From Bacteroidales bacterium (GTDB lineage Bacteria; Bacteroidota; Bacteroidia; Bacteroidales; UBA10428): DNA of 50,049 bases. Positions within the stretch are counted from its first letter, which is position 1, and every line of letters begins with the position of its first letter. A program made the translations under genes and the position numbers. The notes under the pieces are model-generated. The model searched no databases. It was given only the letters and a program-made list of their open reading frames with translations, and was not told the DNA's origin. The stretch is from contig JAFGVA010000135.1 of assembly GCA_016938235.1 (NCBI GenBank), forward strand, positions 1 through 50,049, given 5' to 3'. Positions 16,732 to 24,042 of the stretch are shown here, piece after piece.

Positions 16732-17796
16732 ATGGTTCATCAGACAAAACATGAAATTCAAAAGTATAAAAAACAACAAGTGAAAAGATTTATCATTCTG
16801 ATACAGGTATTTATAGCTTCAACTTTAACATTACTCGCCTACAATATCGATGTTGATTATGAAAGGGTAATTAGTCTTAAAGGCGAATGGAAATTCATGA
16901 TTGGAGACAATATGAAGTGGGCGGGCAGCGAACATAATGTTTCCGACTGGGAAAATATTTATGCCCCTTCTACCTGGGAAGATCAAGGATTTCCGGGATA
17001 CGACGGGCATGCTTGGTATCGCAAAGATGTAGTTATACCAGAAAATCTGAATGGCTTTTCGCTGGTGCTCTACCTGGGTTATATCGATGATGTTGATGAA
17101 GTTTTTCTAAACGGCGTGAAAATTGGTAAGAAAGGTTCCTTCCCACCAAATTACTGGACTGCCTATAACACAGAACGGAAATACATAATACCATCAGACA
17201 TAATAAAATTCAATCAAAAAAATACCATTGCAGTTCGCGTATATGATTCTCAACTTCAAGGTGGAATTGTTAAGGGCGACATTGGTATATATACCTCAAA
17301 AAATGATCTCCCAATGGAGGTAAGACTTGAAGGACAGTGGAAATTCAGACTTGGCGATAATTTTGCATGGAAACAATCCGGATTGGATGACGGGGACTGG
17401 AGAACAATTATAGTACCCGGATACTGGGAAGACCAGGTTGCAAATTATTATGACGGTTTTGCCTGGTACAGGAAAACATTTAAAGCTCCAGCCTCTATGA
17501 GTGGAAACCGCTATGTTTTGTTGCTTGGAAAAATTGATGATTTAGACCAGGTGTATCTTAACGGAAAACTGGTGGGTGGAACCGGGTTCTCAACTGAAAA
17601 TAAAGTTAGCCCCAACGGCAATGAACATAGTTACGACAGATTCTATTATCTAAATGCAGAAGATATTAAACCGGGAGCAATAAATACTATTGCCGTAAGA
17701 GTATACGATAGGGGTGGCGAAGGAGGTATCTATTCCGGAGCCATCGGGTTGGTTAACCTTAAAGATTTTGTAGCCTACTGGCGTAAAAAGCAGTGA
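16732..17796 (+). CDS. Secreted protein of two GH2-type jelly-roll domains, copy B
   Basis: About 355 aa, a paralogue of the preceding gene with the same plan. A hydrophobic export signal (FIILIQVFIASTLTLLAYN) precedes domain one (GEWKFMIGDNMKWAGSE, PSTWEDQGFPGYDGHAWYRK, YIDDVDEVFLNGVKIG) and domain two (GQWKFRLGDNFAWKQ, PGYWEDQVANYYDGFAWYRK, KIDDLDQVYLNGKLVG). No catalytic domain follows. The start is uncertain: TTG 16708 and ATG 16711 overlap the upstream gene, ATG 16732 was chosen, and GTG 16780 would give the most typical short signal peptide. It ends before a strong shared terminator and is surely in one operon with copy A. Confidence 0.82.
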   Translation: MVHQTKHEIQKYKKQQVKRFIILIQVFIASTLTLLAYNIDVDYERVISLKGEWKFMIGDNMKWAGSEHNVSDWENIYAPSTWEDQGFPGYDGHAWYRKDVVIPENLNGFSLVLYLGYIDDVDEVFLNGVKIGKKGSFPPNYWTAYNTERKYIIPSDIIKFNQKNTIAVRVYDSQLQGGIVKGDIGIYTSKNDLPMEVRLEGQWKFRLGDNFAWKQSGLDDGDWRTIIVPGYWEDQVANYYDGFAWYRKTFKAPASMSGNRYVLLLGKIDDLDQVYLNGKLVGGTGFSTENKVSPNGNEHSYDRFYYLNAEDIKPGAINTIAVRVYDRGGEGGIYSGAIGLVNLKDFVAYWRKKQ

Positions 17797-17987
17797 TTTT
17801 TTTCTTATCAATTATGGAATGGGGAGCTGCATTGGTTAAATAGTTTTTTTTGCTCCCTGTTCCTTTTTTAAGGTGCGCAGATTATTCATTATAATACAAT
17901 TATTTTTTCAGATTTACCTGATGTTCTTTTCGTAAAACTAAAACCAAAAGGCCTATAACAGGAAGCAGAATTGCAGATTAGTAAGGT

Positions 17988-18020
17988 AAATAATCCCCGG
18001 AGATTCTTCGGGGATTATTT
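17988..18020. terminator. Bidirectional intrinsic terminator
   Basis: A perfect 12-bp stem, AAATAATCCCCG (17988-17999) and CGGGGATTATTT (18009-18020), encloses the 9-nt loop GAGATTCTT. A/T tracts on the outer sides allow use in both directions. It sits between the convergent jelly-roll operon and the TPR/AraC gene. The rest of the 17797-18028 gap shows nothing. Confidence 0.85.
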
Positions 18021-18028
18021 AATAAAAC

Positions 18029-19816
18029 TTACCCCCTAAAATATTCCGAAGGAGTCTTTCCTGTTGTTTTCTTAAAAAAAGTATTGAAGGTTGTCTTTGA
18101 ATTAAAGCCGCTCTCGTAGGCCAGACCCAGAATAGTAAAGTCTTTAAATTTGTTTTCTTTCTTTAGCTTTAGAAAATACTCAAGGCGGAATGAATTGATG
18201 TAATCGTAAAAATTTTTGTGCAGGAATTCATTCAAAATCTGAGACAACTGGTTTGTGGTTAAATCGACTCCCTCGGCCAAATCATACAAGGTTAATGTTG
18301 GGTTGAGCCAGGGCTTTTCTGTGTGCATGAACTTGTTCAGCTTATTGCTTATTTCAACGGCTTGAGACTCATTGATTGTCGATTTCTTATATTTTCTGGT
18401 TTGCCCGGCTGATTCTTTGTTATTCAGGTTAAATTTAAGCGCTTTTGTTGCATTTACATACCTGGGATGCATGCGCAATTCATTCCACATGCTATCTATT
18501 AAGAAAAACAGAAAGGGTGCAGCTTTATATTTCATTCCATGTTCCAGGTAGTCGAGCGCTTTTTCTTTTTCTCCGAGCATAACATAAATCTGACTAAAAA
18601 AAGCAGAATCCGGTGCATTTTTGGTAGGATCTTCCGGTTGCTCCTCTTCCATTAGCTTAAGATGCACTCTTGCATTGGCAACATCACCTTTACTGGCGTA
18701 ATAATATGCTTTTAGTTGGTTTGCCGACAAAGGTGAGCTTTCATCCTTCTCAAGCATCGTAATAGTATCCCGGGCTTCTTTATACCTTCCGAGTTTACAC
18801 AATGCCTCAACCTTGGTGAGATATTGTGCATACCAGCGCGGACATATCTTTATGTTTTCTTCAACATATTCCAGCGCCTTTTCATTTTCGTTGGTATAAT
18901 TATATATCATGCCAATGCCCGATTTTATCTGGTCGGCATAGGGGTCAAGCCTGTCGGCCTGGAACAGGCAATCAAGCGATTCTTCCACCCGCCCAAGCGA
19001 TGCTAATATTATCCCCTTAAACAAAAGTGCATCGGCATTACTTGGCTGAATTAACAATGCTTTGTTAATCATCTGAAGCGATTGGCCTATCTCCCATTCA
19101 ATCCAAAATAATTTTCCAGCTATCTGTATTAATATCTCCGGATTATCCTTATCGAGTTCCTGTATTTTTCGAATGCAATAATCAACCTTCATAAAAGCCT
19201 CCTCCGGCTTCACATTCCCGGTTGCTCCCAACCAGGTATAAACCCTGCATAATCCAACATAGGCTTTAACCAGGTTCGGATCGAGTTGAATGGCCCTCTC
19301 AAAATTATGTATCATGTTTTGGCCTTCCCTGAAATCCCATGTATTCAGCAGGTATATTCCGCGCAGGTAATAATCAAGGGCATCGGTATTATCTAACACT
19401 AGCACCGATTTTGATGTTTTCGGTTTGATATCAGCATTTACTTTCTCGGCAATAATGCCTGCAATCTCGTCCTGAACTATAAAAATGTTTTTTAGCTCCC
19501 TGTCCCAGCTGTCGGACCAGACATGAAATCCATCGCTCGATTTAATTAACTGAGCAGTAATTCTGACTACAGCTCCTGATTTTCGAATACTCCCCTCTAA
19601 AACAAAAGCCACATTGAGCTTTTTACCAATCTCCCTGGCATCTAAGTTTTGGTTTTTAAAAGCGAAAGACGATGTACGGGCAGTAACATGCAAGCCTTCA
19701 ATTTTAGTTAGTGCATTCAGAATTTCTTCGGTAATACCATCACTGAAATATTCGTTCTCTGTGTCGGAACTCATATTCGTAAAAGGCAAGACGGCTATGC
19801 TGTACTTCGAAATCAA
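18029..19816 (-). CDS. TolB-like/TPR/AraC helix-turn-helix regulator
   Basis: 595 aa without signal peptide or membrane segment. The N-terminal part (about 5-125) is the TolB-like domain often attached to adenylate cyclases and CadC-type regulators (SIAVLPFTNMSSDTENEYFSDG through GSIRKSGAVVRITAQL). The middle, about 150-440, is helical with repeating TPR-like units (YVGLCRVYTWLG, ALLFKGIILASLGRVEESL, YLTKVEALCKLGRYKEA). The C-terminus (about 490-595) is an AraC-type double helix-turn-helix (TLYDLAEGVDLTTNQLSQIL, LGLAYESGFNSKTTFNTFFK). It is a cytoplasmic DNA-binding regulator whose signal is unknown. Convergent with the jelly-roll operon; its targets are not visible. Confidence 0.87.
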   Translation of the reverse strand: MISKYSIAVLPFTNMSSDTENEYFSDGITEEILNALTKIEGLHVTARTSSFAFKNQNLDAREIGKKLNVAFVLEGSIRKSGAVVRITAQLIKSSDGFHVWSDSWDRELKNIFIVQDEIAGIIAEKVNADIKPKTSKSVLVLDNTDALDYYLRGIYLLNTWDFREGQNMIHNFERAIQLDPNLVKAYVGLCRVYTWLGATGNVKPEEAFMKVDYCIRKIQELDKDNPEILIQIAGKLFWIEWEIGQSLQMINKALLIQPSNADALLFKGIILASLGRVEESLDCLFQADRLDPYADQIKSGIGMIYNYTNENEKALEYVEENIKICPRWYAQYLTKVEALCKLGRYKEARDTITMLEKDESSPLSANQLKAYYYASKGDVANARVHLKLMEEEQPEDPTKNAPDSAFFSQIYVMLGEKEKALDYLEHGMKYKAAPFLFFLIDSMWNELRMHPRYVNATKALKFNLNNKESAGQTRKYKKSTINESQAVEISNKLNKFMHTEKPWLNPTLTLYDLAEGVDLTTNQLSQILNEFLHKNFYDYINSFRLEYFLKLKKENKFKDFTILGLAYESGFNSKTTFNTFFKKTTGKTPSEYFRG

Positions 19817-19899
19817 ATTGTAATTGTTTTATTGAATAAAAATAGGAAAGAATAGTTGGTATTCCATTAAAGTAGGTCATTATCTATCAAGGGATGGTA

Positions 19900-20146
19900 T
19901 TATTGAAATATATCCAACAAAATCGGCTTCAAACCGCTAAAGAAAAACTCCACAGCTATTACCATCATAATAAGACCCAACAGGCGAACCATAAGGTTAA
20001 TGCCCGTTTGACCAAAGAACTTTATTAATCCTGAAGCACTGTAAAGAATTAGAAATGTAAGTGTTAATACCAGGAATATACTAATTACCATTACCTTTTT
20101 TTTTAGAATACTATCAGCATTTTTTAATTCATTTAATTGTTGTTAA
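19900..20146 (-). pseudogene. Truncated MarC-family membrane protein (3' remnant)
   Basis: The 63-aa frame from ATG 20091 reads like the C-terminal third of MarC-family proteins: a hydrophobic helix (ISIFLVLTLTFLILYSA), then GLIKFFGQTGINLMVRLLGLIMMVIAVEFFFSGLK. Full MarC proteins are about 200 aa with six membrane helices. Reading back in frame adds only about 18 codons (LNELKNADSILKKK) before a TAA at about 20143, and the GNAT gene occupies the space where the N-terminus should be. So the 5' two thirds have been deleted. Whether the remnant is still translated is unknown. MarC family assignment is from pattern recognition. Confidence 0.65.
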
Positions 20147-20160
20147 AACTAACCTTCAAG

Positions 20161-20664
20161 TTACAAATCTTTGTTGAGCAAACTCATATTGTAGGTCGAC
20201 CAGTATTCTTCTTTAACTTTAAAGTTTTCTTTCATTAACCCTTCAATTTCAAAGCCACAATCGCGGTAACATTTTATGGCCTGTTTATTAAAATTGAAAA
20301 CTCCCAAATCAAGCCGGTGTAGTTTTAATTCTTCAAATCCTATGCGCACCAATTCTTTAATAATTGCTTTACCATAGCCTTTATTCCTATCCTTCAACTC
20401 TCCGACCAGAATCCGGCAGATTCGGGCACTTTTGTTTTTGTTATCGATATTATTGAGCTCTGCATGACCAATCACATCCATTGATTGATTGTCAACCACT
20501 TTATAAATTAAACGGTTGGGTGTATTTAAATACATAAATAGCTGCTCTTTAGTGACTGGCCAGCTAAAAGCAGGTCCGGCGAACTGCATCATGGCTTCCT
20601 CGCTTTTAATCCATGAAATGAACCTGTCGAAATCAGATTCTGTGAATTTTATTAAATCTATCAT
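20161..20664 (-). CDS. GNAT acetyltransferase (RimJ/RimL-like)
   Basis: 167 aa from ATG 20664; a TTG two codons upstream is the only alternative. The GNAT fold is shown by the acetyl-CoA loop (VGELKDRNKGYGKAIIKELV, a variant of RxxGxG/A), the strand-helix HRLDLGVFNFNKQAIKCYRDCGF and a late beta-strand. It transfers an acetyl group from acetyl-CoA to an amine; proteins of this branch often act on ribosomal proteins, polyamines or small molecules. The substrate is unknown. Cytoplasmic. It borders the MarC remnant on its 3' side. Confidence 0.88.
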   Translation of the reverse strand: MIDLIKFTESDFDRFISWIKSEEAMMQFAGPAFSWPVTKEQLFMYLNTPNRLIYKVVDNQSMDVIGHAELNNIDNKNKSARICRILVGELKDRNKGYGKAIIKELVRIGFEELKLHRLDLGVFNFNKQAIKCYRDCGFEIEGLMKENFKVKEEYWSTYNMSLLNKDL

Positions 20665-20772
20665 TTGCAATATATTCGAAGAATAATAGATAAATTTATA
20701 ACAATTTACGATTTAAATATTTTAATTGTAGATTTGACTATAATAACATCCTTGAAATACATAATGAAATGA

Positions 20773-20835
20773 AACGTCCATGAGCAAATAATCATTATCT
20801 CACACACAAACATGATTATTGACGAATGGTACGTT
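20773..20835. promoter_or_regulatory. Long imperfect dyad upstream of the GH127 gene
   Basis: The left arm (20773-20795) begins AACGTCCAT and ends AATAATCAT. The right arm (20812-20835), read in reverse complement, begins AACGTACCAT and ends AATAATCAT. The inner 9-bp halves match perfectly and the outer halves match with one extra base. The centre is a 16-nt spacer. It lies just before the -7-like element and 34 bp from the ATG, so it could be an operator or a leader hairpin. Confidence 0.5.
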
Positions 20836-20841
20836 CCATCT

Positions 20842-20849
20842 GACCTTTG
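20842..20849 (+). promoter_or_regulatory. Candidate -7 element (GACCTTTG) for the GH127 gene
   Basis: GACCTTTG matches TAnnTTTG except at the first base and lies 20-27 bp before the ATG at 20869. The right arm of the dyad sits about 7 bp upstream, where a bound protein could affect the polymerase. Confidence 0.35.
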
Positions 20850-20868
20850 AAAATTTAATTAAAAACAG

Positions 20869-23238
20869 ATGAAAAATATAGCCTTTATTATCCTGTCCTT
20901 TGTTTTTATTGTATCAGGCTGCAAAAAACAAACAGAACAAAAGCACTTGCAAAGCTTCAGTTTAACTGATGTTGAAATTCTTGACGGCCCCTTTTACCAA
21001 GGGCAACAGGCTGATTTAAACTATATTCTTGCTCTAAATCCTGATAGATTATTGGCTCCATATTTGAAAGATGCAGGAATTGATCCGCTAGGTGAAAACT
21101 ATCCTAACTGGGAAAACACTGGTCTTGACGGGCATATCGGTGGACATTACCTTTCGGCTTTAGCTTTTATGTATGCAGCCACCGGCAATGAAGAGCTAAT
21201 GAACCGTATCGAATACATGCTCAACGGGCTCGAAAAATGTCAGATTAAGAATGGCAACGGCTATGTTGGTGGTGTGCCAAACGGGAAAAGAATCTGGGAA
21301 GAAGTAAGTCAGGGCAATATTAAAGCAGGCAGTTTCTCGCTCAATAGTGGTTGGGTTCCACTTTACAATATACATAAGATTTTTGCCGGGCTTAACGATG
21401 TTTATGTTGTAACCGGAGAAGAAAAAGCACTCAATATGCTGGTTAAGCTTACCGACTGGTTTTATAACCTGACAAAAAATCTTACAGATGAACAGGTTCA
21501 GGATATGCTCAGAAGTGAGCATGGCGGTCTCAACGATGTCTTTGTTGAAGTGTACAGGCATACCGGAGATAAGAAATACCTTGAAATGGCCAGGAGTTTT
21601 TCAGATCATGCTGTTTTAGATCCATTACTCAGAAAAGAAGATTTTTTAACCGGAATGCATGCAAACACCCAAATACCAAAGGTTATTGGTTATAAACAAT
21701 ATGCCGATGCCGCTGATTCAGCTGCATGGTCAGAAGCTGCAAAGTTCTTCTGGAATACGGTAGTCGATAAATGGACCGTTTCTATTGGTGGTAACAGTGT
21801 CCGGGAACATTTTCATCCGGCCGATGATTTCTCATCCATGGTTGAATCGAACCAGGGACCTGAAACCTGCAATACCTACAATATGCTCAAACTAACCAAA
21901 CTGTTGTATTTGTCAGATCCACAAGCAAAATATGTAAATTTTTACGAAAGGGCGCTCTTTAACCACATTCTTTCTTCGGAACACCCCACCAAAGGAGGTT
22001 TTGTTTATTTTACTCCCATGCGGCCCCGACACTACAGGGTGTATTCACAACCTCAAAAAGGCTTCTGGTGTTGTGTAGGTTCCGGACTGGAAAATCCTGG
22101 CAGGTATGGCGAAATGATTTATGCTCACGATAACATGAACATTTATGTAAACATGTTTATTTCTTCAAAACTATCTTGGAAAAACAGGGGAGTCAACCTG
22201 ACACAAAGAACCGAATTTCCATACAAGGAATTTTCGGAAATGATAGTTCAGACTGATAGTGCAAAGACATTCTCTATTAATATTAGAAAGCCCGACTGGA
22301 TAGTTGACGATTCGTTTGAAATAAAAGTAAACGGAGAATCTCAGCCTATTGAAGGTGAACCGTTTGTTCAGGTTAAAAGAGAATGGAAATCAGGTGATTT
22401 AATTGTTGTAGCTTTTAAAATGAAAAGCACTGCTGAGTTTTTACCCGATAATTCACCCTGGGTATCATTTAAATACGGACCAATTGTGCTAGGTGCGATT
22501 AGTGATTCAAATAATCTTAATGGACTCTGGGCCGATGAAAGCAGAATGGGACACGAGGCCAGCGGTAAATATTATCCTATTGATGAATCGCCTGTAATTG
22601 TTACCAATAAAACAGATTTATCCGGAATACTTGTTCCTGTTCCCAACGAAGCTTTGCATTTTAAATTTTCAGAAAAAATATATCCTGAAAGTTTTCAAAA
22701 CCTGACTTTACAACCATTTTTCGAGATACATGAGGCAAGGTATATTGTTTATTGGCCAGTAATTGATTCGGCAGGATTTGCTGGTAGAATTCAAGAAATA
22801 AAAGAGAAGGAAAAAGCTTTTATGGCTCTCGAAGAAATTACTGTCGATAAAATTGAAACAGGAGAACAGCAACCCGAATCTGATCACTTTTTTAAAGGTG
22901 AACATACCTGGAATGGCTATTTTAAAGATAAATATTGGAGAAATACCCGGAACTATATTTCTTACAAGCTTAAAACCAAAAATAAAGAAGGTAAGATATT
23001 GCGTATTACCTACTATGGCACCGATAAAGGAAGCCTGAAAATTACAACTAATAATGTGCTTGTCGATTCAGTTACTCTGGATGGTACTATGGGTGAGAAA
23101 TTTTTCGATGTAGATTATCCGCTTTCGGAGCTGGTGTTGAATAGTGCAGAAAATGGCGTTTTTAATTTGAAAATTGAGGCTACAACAAAAGATGCCACTC
23201 CAAGAATTTTCGAAATAAGACTATTGAAGGAAGAATAA
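20869..23238 (+). CDS. GH127/GH146-type beta-L-arabinofuranosidase, lipoprotein
   Basis: 789 aa. The lipoprotein signal MKNIAFIILSFVFIVSGC puts it in the periplasm or on the cell surface. The N-terminal (alpha/alpha)6 barrel is DUF1680-like, with the typical start LTDVEILDGPFYQGQQ and GHIGGHYLSALAFMYA. The zinc-binding and catalytic residues known from Bifidobacterium HypBA1 (Glu338, Cys340, nucleophile Cys417, Cys418) have clear counterparts: E332 and C334 in PETCNTYNM, and C401 and C402 in FWCCVGSG. The C-terminal beta-domains include a DUF4986-like part. Such enzymes release beta-linked L-arabinofuranose from plant glycans or glycoproteins. It stands alone without SusCD genes. Family certain; GH127 versus GH146 cannot be told here. 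Confidence 0.92.
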   Translation: MKNIAFIILSFVFIVSGCKKQTEQKHLQSFSLTDVEILDGPFYQGQQADLNYILALNPDRLLAPYLKDAGIDPLGENYPNWENTGLDGHIGGHYLSALAFMYAATGNEELMNRIEYMLNGLEKCQIKNGNGYVGGVPNGKRIWEEVSQGNIKAGSFSLNSGWVPLYNIHKIFAGLNDVYVVTGEEKALNMLVKLTDWFYNLTKNLTDEQVQDMLRSEHGGLNDVFVEVYRHTGDKKYLEMARSFSDHAVLDPLLRKEDFLTGMHANTQIPKVIGYKQYADAADSAAWSEAAKFFWNTVVDKWTVSIGGNSVREHFHPADDFSSMVESNQGPETCNTYNMLKLTKLLYLSDPQAKYVNFYERALFNHILSSEHPTKGGFVYFTPMRPRHYRVYSQPQKGFWCCVGSGLENPGRYGEMIYAHDNMNIYVNMFISSKLSWKNRGVNLTQRTEFPYKEFSEMIVQTDSAKTFSINIRKPDWIVDDSFEIKVNGESQPIEGEPFVQVKREWKSGDLIVVAFKMKSTAEFLPDNSPWVSFKYGPIVLGAISDSNNLNGLWADESRMGHEASGKYYPIDESPVIVTNKTDLSGILVPVPNEALHFKFSEKIYPESFQNLTLQPFFEIHEARYIVYWPVIDSAGFAGRIQEIKEKEKAFMALEEITVDKIETGEQQPESDHFFKGEHTWNGYFKDKYWRNTRNYISYKLKTKNKEGKILRITYYGTDKGSLKITTNNVLVDSVTLDGTMGEKFFDVDYPLSELVLNSAENGVFNLKIEATTKDATPRIFEIRLLKEE

Positions 23239-23430
23239 AAAAGCACGGTTTTAAAGTGTCACAACTTGCAACCTAAAATCATTATCTGAATTTTAGAACA
23301 AAAAAAGAATTGATTAAGAGTCATACCCCACTGGAACCTTAAAAAATAAGGCATGGTCTCTTTTCCTGTTAAACAAAACAAAGTATTTTCACTTTTCAAT
23401 TGAACTGTTTTAATATTTAAAAGAGCAGCT

Positions 23431-23907
23431 ATGCGCCGTAAAGACCGACAAATAACTTCAGAAGAAACAATAACAGATATACTCCAAAGAGCAGAGGTTA
23501 TCCGAATTGGTTTGTACGATGGCGAAGAACCCTATATTGTGCCCATGAATTACGGTTTTGTGAAAACCGAAAAAGGGTTTGAGTTTTATATGCATTGTGC
23601 ACAGGAAGGACGTAAAATTGAGATTATTCGTGAAAATCCAAAGGTTTGTTTTGAAATTGATATTGACCACGAACTGAAATCTGCTCCCAAAGCCTGTGGA
23701 TGGACCATGACCTTTAAATCGTTGATGGGAACAGGAACTATTTCAATACTAGATGGGAATGATGACAAAAAAACTGGTCTCGGAATTGTAATGGACCATT
23801 ATAACCCTGAAGGATATGGCAAACCTTACGATTTTTCAGGTTTAATCGACAGAACAACAATCCTGAAACTTGAAAGCCACTCTTTGTTCTGTAAAGTGAA
23901 AAGTTGA
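23431..23907 (+). CDS. Pyridoxamine 5'-phosphate oxidase-like flavoprotein (Nim type)
   Basis: 158 aa. The short split-barrel flavin-binding fold is shown by RIGLYDGEEPYIVPMNYGF and FYMHCAQEGRKIEIIRENPKVCFEI. The last segment corresponds to the His-containing loop of Nim proteins, which reduce 5-nitroimidazoles in anaerobes; related proteins bind FMN or haem. Cytoplasmic, no signal. Many housekeeping members of this family have no proven link with drug resistance, so no such role is claimed. Single gene with about 190 bp of featureless upstream sequence. Confidence 0.85.
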   Translation: MRRKDRQITSEETITDILQRAEVIRIGLYDGEEPYIVPMNYGFVKTEKGFEFYMHCAQEGRKIEIIRENPKVCFEIDIDHELKSAPKACGWTMTFKSLMGTGTISILDGNDDKKTGLGIVMDHYNPEGYGKPYDFSGLIDRTTILKLESHSLFCKVKS

Positions 23908-23968
23908 AATTATTCCTTAAATAGCTCTTATTAGTGCTGACTTAAGTTTTAAACTTGAATCTCTAAAC

Positions 23969-23993
23969 CGATTCCTACCTTCGAAGGAATGAC
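23969..23993. repeat. Short palindromic repeat with CCTTCGAAGG core
   Basis: Read on the minus strand the block begins gtcattccttcgaaggtagg and ends aatcg. The core CCTTCGAAGG is a perfect 10-bp palindrome, and ATTCC/GGAAT extend it imperfectly. From memory this resembles a dispersed Bacteroidota intergenic repeat; it is the only copy seen in the window. Confidence 0.5.
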
Positions 23994-24042
23994 GCTTAAA
24001 ATAGAAGCTGTTACCTTAATAAATAAGCTTTGATATAAAAAA

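Noticed and set aside
23431-23907. Nitroimidazole resistance gene
   Set aside because: The Nim-type fold is seen, but family members without resistance activity are common, so no such claim is made.
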